Source of the DNA: Glaciecola sp034112105
GTDB taxonomy: Bacteria > Pseudomonadota > Gammaproteobacteria > Enterobacterales > Alteromonadaceae
Assembly: GCA_034112105.1 (NCBI GenBank)
Contig: JAWUVZ010000088.1
Span: 1 to 38,086 of the forward strand
Reading direction: 5' to 3'
Length of the DNA stretch: 38,086 nt
The first letter of the stretch is position 1. Each line of letters starts with the position of its first letter. Under the pieces are notes generated by a model that saw nothing but the letters and a program-made list of their open reading frames with translations, had not been told where the DNA came from and did not search any database. Positions 34,016 to 38,086 of the stretch are shown in pieces. The position numbers and the translations under genes are program-made.

Positions 34016-35593
34016 TTGGCTATTCATTCACTTTCCTTTTCAAAACGCTTAACCGCACTTGCTCAAGCCCAATTTCAGACCTCTTTGCCTAATATTAAAC
34101 ATGGCATAGAGAGAGAAGCGCTCCGAGTCAATCCAACTGGAGGGTTGGCGACGACTATGCATCCCGATGCGTTAGGATCAAAGCTGACTCACGATACGAT
34201 AACCACCGATTTTTCTGAAAGCTTAATGGAATTCATTACTCCACCTGAAAAAGAGCCTAAAACAACACTGGCTCAACTTGCGGATATTCATAAGTTTGTA
34301 TACGAAAATATTGGCGAAGAAAGATTATGGCCAATGAGCATGCCATGCTTTGTGAACAAAGATACAAGTATTCCAATTGCGCAGTATGGTAGCTCGAATA
34401 TTGCGAAAATGAAGGAAGTGTATCGTAAAGGTCTTCACAACCGATATGGCAGTATGATGCAAGTCATTGCTGGCGTGCATTTTAATTTTTCCTTCTCGGA
34501 TGAGTTTTGGCAGGCTTGGTGTGACTTACATGAAGTGGAAAATAATGTGGATAATCGTTCCTCGTTCCATTTTGACTTAATCCGTAATTTTCGCAGCGTA
34601 GCTTGGCTTATTCCTTATTTGTATGGCGCGTCGCCCGCACTTTGTCAGTCATTTTTAGCGGGTAAAGAAAATAAATTCCCATTTGAACGCTTAGGTAAAG
34701 GAACGTTATATTTACCCTATGCTACATCGCTGAGAATGAGTGATTTAGGCTACACAAACTCAGAACAATCCTCCTTAAACATTTGTTATAACAGTTTGAG
34801 TTCTTATGTTAGTTCTGTGCGTGACGCAATAAACACTCCGTCAGAACAATATGCGGCCTTCTCGTCAAATGAAAAAGATGGCTGGGAACAGTTAAATAGT
34901 AATGTGCTGCAAATTGAAAATGAATTGTATTCACCTATTCGACCAAAGCAAGTAGCGCAATCGCTGGAAAAGCCAAGTGATGCCTTAGAAAATCGAGGTG
35001 TTAGTTATATTGAAGTTCGCGCGTTAGACGTAAATCCTTTTTCACCGCTGGGCATCGATGAAAATCAATTTTATTTCTTAGATGTGTTTTTGCTATATTG
35101 TTTACTGAAAGAATCACCTGATCTGGCACATCCTGCATATATAGAAAGTGACGATAATTTAGATGCAGTTGTTATTGAAGGGCGCAAGCCGGGCTTAATG
35201 CTAACAAAGGAAGGCACGCCTATTTCTTTGTTAGCTTGGTCCACTGAATTATTTGCTGCATTGAAAGAAGTCGCTCAAACGCTAGATAATGCAAACATGA
35301 ATGTTAAGTATTCAAGTGCCGTCGAAATTGAGTTCGAGAAAATCCAAGATCCGAGCAATACACCTTCTGCGAAATGGTTGAAGACATTAACTGATCATGA
35401 AATAGACAATAGTACACTGGGATTAGAGTTAGCGGATGAATACAAAAAGCATGCTTTGGGTTTAAATTATTTGAATATGACTGAAGATATGTTCCGCCAC
35501 CAAGCTAAAGAATCTATTGAATCCCGGGTTAAGATTGAAGATACTGACACAAAAGCCTTTGCTGAATTCATACGAGATTATTTTGCTCGTTAA
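34016..35593 (+). CDS. gshA: Glutamate-cysteine ligase
   Basis: This 525-residue enzyme catalyses the first step of glutathione synthesis, joining glutamate and cysteine with ATP. It is the proteobacterial class: IKHGIEREALRVNPTGGLATT, HPDALGSKLTHDTITTDFSE, MPCFVNKD, NRYGSMMQVIAGVHFNFS and LPYATSLRMSDLGYTN all align with E. coli GshA (518 aa). The start is TTG 34016, as in E. coli gshA, which also uses UUG; CGGA lies 8-9 nt upstream. No clear terminator follows on the plus strand. Glutathione also serves the MaiA isomerase of this window. Confidence 0.96.
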   Translation: MAIHSLSFSKRLTALAQAQFQTSLPNIKHGIEREALRVNPTGGLATTMHPDALGSKLTHDTITTDFSESLMEFITPPEKEPKTTLAQLADIHKFVYENIGEERLWPMSMPCFVNKDTSIPIAQYGSSNIAKMKEVYRKGLHNRYGSMMQVIAGVHFNFSFSDEFWQAWCDLHEVENNVDNRSSFHFDLIRNFRSVAWLIPYLYGASPALCQSFLAGKENKFPFERLGKGTLYLPYATSLRMSDLGYTNSEQSSLNICYNSLSSYVSSVRDAINTPSEQYAAFSSNEKDGWEQLNSNVLQIENELYSPIRPKQVAQSLEKPSDALENRGVSYIEVRALDVNPFSPLGIDENQFYFLDVFLLYCLLKESPDLAHPAYIESDDNLDAVVIEGRKPGLMLTKEGTPISLLAWSTELFAALKEVAQTLDNANMNVKYSSAVEIEFEKIQDPSNTPSAKWLKTLTDHEIDNSTLGLELADEYKKHALGLNYLNMTEDMFRHQAKESIESRVKIEDTDTKAFAEFIRDYFAR

Positions 35594-35688
35594 AGTGCCT
35601 ATATACGGTGTTGTTATGCTAGTTGAGGTTGGAGTTTAGCTCAGTCAGTATACTTTTGAGTTAATTTAATAATGTAAGCGCTGGTAAG

Positions 35689-35723
35689 AAAAAAAACCCG
35701 AACATTCATTAAGAAGTTCGGGT
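35689..35723 (-). terminator. Intrinsic terminator on the minus strand
   Basis: The perfect 8-bp stem ACCCGAAC/GTTCGGGT has a 12-nt loop. Read on the minus strand it is followed by eight T residues (plus-strand A run 35689-35696). On the plus strand there is no T run, so it does not fit gshA. Confidence 0.8.
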
Positions 35724-35753
35724 CAATAGGGACTAAACAGGGACATTTGTTAG
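35689..35753 (-). ncRNA. Candidate minus-strand small RNA
   Basis: A strong terminator on the minus strand (35689-35723) has no coding gene to serve. Upstream on the same strand, TATACA (35760-35765) and TTGGAT (35783-35788), 17 bp apart, form a plausible promoter. The predicted RNA is about 65 nt: a single-stranded 5' half with two GUCCCU motifs 11 nt apart, and a 3' terminator hairpin with an eight-U tail. That is the layout of an Hfq-type sRNA. There is no expression evidence. Confidence 0.45.
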
Positions 35754-35821
35754 TTCACATGTATAAATAAGAGTAGATCAATATCCAAAAGTTCATTTTC
35801 CTTAAAGATAAATTTCCAAAC

Positions 35822-36424
35822 TTGCTATTTTCAGCACTATTTCTCGTTTTAATGAGTGGCTGTGTGACTCAACCACCAACCAAAAAAGAAAATATTTGTG
35901 ATATATTTTATGAAAAACGTGACTGGTTTGATGCTGCCGCAGATATGCGTGAAAGGTGGGGGGTGCCTATTCATGTGCCCATGGCTATGATGTATCAAGA
36001 AAGTTCGTTTCGTCACGACGCATTACCTCCGCGTGATTACGTGCTTTTTGGGCTAATCCCTTGGGGTAGAGTTAGCTCAGCTTATGGTTATTCTCAAGCC
36101 AAAACAATGCCGTGGGATGATTATAAAAGAGAAACAGACCAAACTTTCGCTAGTAGAGAGGATTTCGACGACGCCATTGATTTTATGGGATGGTTTATTT
36201 CGAAAACACATAAAATAAACAAAGTTTCTAAGTGGGACGCAAATGCCCAATACCTTAACTATCATGAAGGCTGGGGGGGATATAAACGCAAGTCTTATCG
36301 CAAAAAGCAATGGCTGGTTGGCGTGGCTCAAAAAGTAGGTTCACGCTCAAAACGCTACGCAACGCAACTGAAGACCTGTGAAGATGACTTAAATAAAAAC
36401 TGGTTTATGCGACTCATATTTTAA
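35822..36424 (+). CDS. Lytic transglycosylase (SLT-like) lipoprotein
   Basis: The protein has a lipoprotein signal (LFSALFLVLMSGC) and an SLT-like lysozyme domain. The catalytic Glu is in VPMAMMYQESSFRHDA; AYGYSQAKTMPWDDYKRET follows, then a NAQYLNYHEGWGGYKRKSY segment seen in this transglycosylase group. It should cleave peptidoglycan glycan strands from the outer or inner membrane face. The start is unclear. TTG 35822 gives a signal peptide with no basic residue and no ribosome site. The frame stays open back to 35777 and would add IFLKDKFPN, a normal basic n-region, but only ATT/ATC codons are available there. The coordinates are therefore a minimum. Confidence 0.78.
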   Translation: MLFSALFLVLMSGCVTQPPTKKENICDIFYEKRDWFDAAADMRERWGVPIHVPMAMMYQESSFRHDALPPRDYVLFGLIPWGRVSSAYGYSQAKTMPWDDYKRETDQTFASREDFDDAIDFMGWFISKTHKINKVSKWDANAQYLNYHEGWGGYKRKSYRKKQWLVGVAQKVGSRSKRYATQLKTCEDDLNKNWFMRLIF

Positions 36425-36479
36425 AAACTTGATCTGGCGTAATTAATTTGCCGATTAGACACATAATCTCGTTTATTTA

Positions 36480-36521
36480 TTGATCTCGATCATGACGGCG
36501 TCCCCAATATTTAACTATTAT
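36480..36521 (+). promoter_or_regulatory. FNR-type class II promoter
   Basis: TTGATCTCGATCAT (36480-36493) matches TTGAT-N4-ATCAA at 9 of 10 positions. A -10 TATTAT (36516-36521) predicts a start near 36528, so the box is centred at about -41.5, exactly where FNR activates class II promoters. It drives the 39-codon ORF at 36562. Confidence 0.6.
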
Positions 36522-36561
36522 TGATTCATAAAAATAATCAACGGGGTAATTTATGTTATAA

Positions 36562-36681
36562 ATGATATTCGGCGACGTTGTAGTTTGGGGTTCTCTTCTT
36601 GGAATTTTAGTGATGGTAGTAATGAGTGCGTATTTTACTTATATGTTCATTCACAATAGTTCACCAGACGAACATAAGTAG
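36562..36681 (+). CDS. Small membrane protein, 39 residues
   Basis: The ORF begins MIFGDVVVWGSLLGILVM and continues VVMSAYFTYMFIHN to the polar tail SSPDEHK. It has one hydrophobic helix (about residues 6-31). I do not recognise the family. Support comes from clean membrane-protein composition, an FNR-type promoter just upstream, and an end 3 bp short of the convergent smrB stop. Just before it, in the same frame, is ATG TTA TAA (36553-36561), directly abutting the start. The only clear ribosome site (GGGG, 36543-36546) is better spaced for that two-codon ORF, so translation may reinitiate. A role tied to low-oxygen respiration is speculation from the promoter alone. Confidence 0.6.
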   Translation: MIFGDVVVWGSLLGILVMVVMSAYFTYMFIHNSSPDEHK

Positions 36682-36683
36682 AC

Positions 36684-37256
36684 TCAATCGTATTTATTGT
36701 GCTCCTTACTTTGTTTTATCAGCACAAGTAGGGCGCTATTGCCGCCCCATTCTAAGGTGGCTTGGTGAAAACCAATGACATAGGGGTGTTGCATTAGCCA
36801 ACTAGGTATTTTGCGCTTTAATGTGCCGGTACCAATGCCATGCATGATGCAAACACAAGTGTAGAGTTTTCTGTGCGCTTCAAATAATAAGGCCGCAATT
36901 TCATTTTTTGCGGCCTGCGCATTTAAGCCATGTAAATCTAACAATAGTTCAGGTGCTATTTCACCATTCCTAAGCTGTTTAACTCTATCGCTGCGTTCGC
37001 CCTCTGCAACGTACTTCAACGGTCCATTTTGGCTAAAGTTGGCTTCAAACCCATCTGAAAATTCAAACAGTGCGCTGGCTTTTCTATCCAATGTGGCACT
37101 CGAAAACTGACGTTGTTTCAAGTTAAGAATTCTGTCCTCGCGACTTAATTCATAGCGGTCGTGTTTAACGGGTTTTACGCCATCAAATAAGCTCGTAAAT
37201 GAAATTTCATCTTGAGGAATGTCTTTGTTTAATAAATTTGAAGTTTTTTTCTTCAT
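36684..37256 (-). CDS. smrB: Ribosome rescue endonuclease SmrB
   Basis: This 190-residue Smr-domain protein is recruited to collided ribosomes and cuts the mRNA between them. The C-terminal Smr domain has LDLHGLNAQAAKNEI and the MHGIGTGTLKRKIPSWLMQHP segment, closely matching E. coli SmrB/YfcN (183 aa), as does PLKYV before it. ATG 37256 (MKKKTSNLL) matches the E. coli start MKKKTTLS; an in-frame start at 37271 is less likely. It is divergent from prmB, as in E. coli. Confidence 0.95.
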   Translation of the reverse strand: MKKKTSNLLNKDIPQDEISFTSLFDGVKPVKHDRYELSREDRILNLKQRQFSSATLDRKASALFEFSDGFEANFSQNGPLKYVAEGERSDRVKQLRNGEIAPELLLDLHGLNAQAAKNEIAALLFEAHRKLYTCVCIMHGIGTGTLKRKIPSWLMQHPYVIGFHQATLEWGGNSALLVLIKQSKEHNKYD

Positions 37257-37355
37257 AAGTGCAGATAACAAGCGAATTTGATTAGGTTTTTGCGTATTAT
37301 ATCAGGATTACGCCGATATTGAGTCAGTAATATCGCCAACTTACCTGAGGATCCT

Positions 37356-38086
37356 GTGAATATACACCAACCATCTCATCCGCCAGAATTAATTACGATA
37401 CTAGACTGGATCCGTTATTCCATTTCTACATTTTATCAAGCCGGTATTTTTTTCGGTCATGGCACAGATAACGAGTGGGATGAAGCCTCTAGTTTAGTGT
37501 TTCAAGCCCTAAATTTACCCTTGGATATGCCTGCACAGCGTCAAGAAGCTTTATATCAGGCTCGCGTTACAGAAACCGAAAAGCAACATATGGCAGATTG
37601 GTTACAGCAGCGCGCTGAGTTACAAAAACCGTTGCCTTACATTACAAATCAGGCTTGGTTTGCAGGCATGCCGTTTTATGTGGACGAGCGTGTGTTAATT
37701 CCTCGTTCTCCAGTTGCTGAATTAATATTGCAAGGCTTCAAGCCATATTTAAATCAAGAGCCAAAACGAATTCTTGACCTTTGCACCGGTGGAGGATGTA
37801 TTGCTATTGCTATGGCTAACCAATTTCCTGAGTCAATGGTGGATGCCGCTGATATTGATACTGATGCGCTTGATGTTGCTTCGATTAATATTCATGAATA
37901 TCAGTTGGAAGACCAGGTAATTCCTCTGCAATCGGATTTATTCAATGGTTTAACAGGCGAGAAATATGATCTTATCGTTTCAAATCCACCCTATGTCGAT
38001 GCGCATGATATTGCCGCCTTGCCTGCAGACTTTCATCATGAGCCTGCACATGCATTGGCGGCTGGAGAAGATGGCCTAGATGTGGT
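37356..38086 (+). CDS. prmB: 50S ribosomal protein L3 glutamine methyltransferase (partial, runs off the window)
   Basis: The first 243 codons are present. PrmB methylates a glutamine of ribosomal protein L3 with SAM. It has an N-terminal helical domain (TILDWIRYSISTFYQAGIFFGHGTDNEWDEA), the PrmB-type FYVDERVLIPRSPVAELI, the SAM-binding ILDLCTGGGCIAIAMA, and the catalytic NPPY in DLIVSNPPYVDAHD. The start is GTG 37356 with a GAGG ribosome site 6-7 nt upstream. E. coli PrmB has 310 residues, so about 65 are missing at the 3' edge. Confidence 0.96.
   Translation, partial: MNIHQPSHPPELITILDWIRYSISTFYQAGIFFGHGTDNEWDEASSLVFQALNLPLDMPAQRQEALYQARVTETEKQHMADWLQQRAELQKPLPYITNQAWFAGMPFYVDERVLIPRSPVAELILQGFKPYLNQEPKRILDLCTGGGCIAIAMANQFPESMVDAADIDTDALDVASINIHEYQLEDQVIPLQSDLFNGLTGEKYDLIVSNPPYVDAHDIAALPADFHHEPAHALAAGEDGLDV

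Noticed and set aside
36521..36541. Second FNR-like site TTGATT...AATCAA
   Set aside because: The half-sites are 9 bp apart instead of the FNR spacing; it more likely forms a small leader hairpin or is chance.

Overview
The window is a stretch of chromosome from a marine gammaproteobacterium, most likely of the order Alteromonadales (Alteromonas/Glaciecola/Shewanella-like). I infer this from protein similarity to E. coli, Vibrio and Shewanella families, a low-to-middle GC content, a TonB2-type cluster, a TPP-controlled TonB receptor, and Shewanella-like order of the aromatic catabolism genes. Nothing in it looks like a prophage, plasmid, insertion sequence or CRISPR array. It is mostly core genome with a few accessory operons.

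Layout. 1-0.97 kb: end of the phage-shock operon (pspA tail, pspB, pspC) and its terminator. 1-5.6 kb: phenylalanine/tyrosine catabolism (phhA with a TyrR box, tyrR, a fumarylacetoacetase-family gene, maiA); phhB and hmgA are not here. 5.6-7.3 kb: an Lrp/AsnC regulator divergent from leucine dehydrogenase, with a perfect palindrome between them. 7.4-7.8 kb: 4.5S RNA (ffs) and a convergent ComFB-like gene. 8.2-13.3 kb: a complete TonB2 energy-transduction operon (DUF3450, ttpC, exbB2, exbD2, tonB2, TPR protein) behind a structured leader. 13.3-16.1 kb: tmcA and a divergent acyl-CoA thioesterase. 16.2-20.2 kb: a TPP riboswitch controlling an outer-membrane receptor, a small thiamine-binding-like protein, a PnuC/PnuT permease and an APH-fold kinase, which reads as a complete thiamine salvage operon. 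20.3-24.8 kb: tRNA-Trp, holD, rimI, prfC, argS. 25-28.5 kb: an FMN reductase, prfB with its programmed frameshift, lysS. 28.5-30.8 kb (minus strand): hpt, an RluA-family synthase and a panE-like reductase. 31-35.6 kb: an M16 metallopeptidase lipoprotein and gshA. 35.6-38.1 kb: a candidate minus-strand sRNA, a lytic transglycosylase lipoprotein, a 39-residue membrane protein behind an FNR-type promoter, smrB, and the start of prmB.

How parts fit together. The TonB2 complex can energise TonB-dependent receptors such as the thiamine receptor 3 kb downstream. Translation genes are strongly represented: 4.5S RNA, tRNA-Trp, tmcA, rimI, prfC, argS, prfB, lysS, smrB and prmB.

The least ordinary signals are in small intergenic spaces. 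They are the FNR-box/-10 arrangement at 36480-36521 in front of a 39-codon membrane ORF, the minus-strand terminator at 35689-35723 with no annotated minus-strand gene to serve, the catalytic-loop Asn-to-His change in the thiamine-operon kinase, and an in-frame 15-bp tandem repeat in the panE-like gene. I found no large, clearly undescribed multi-gene system.
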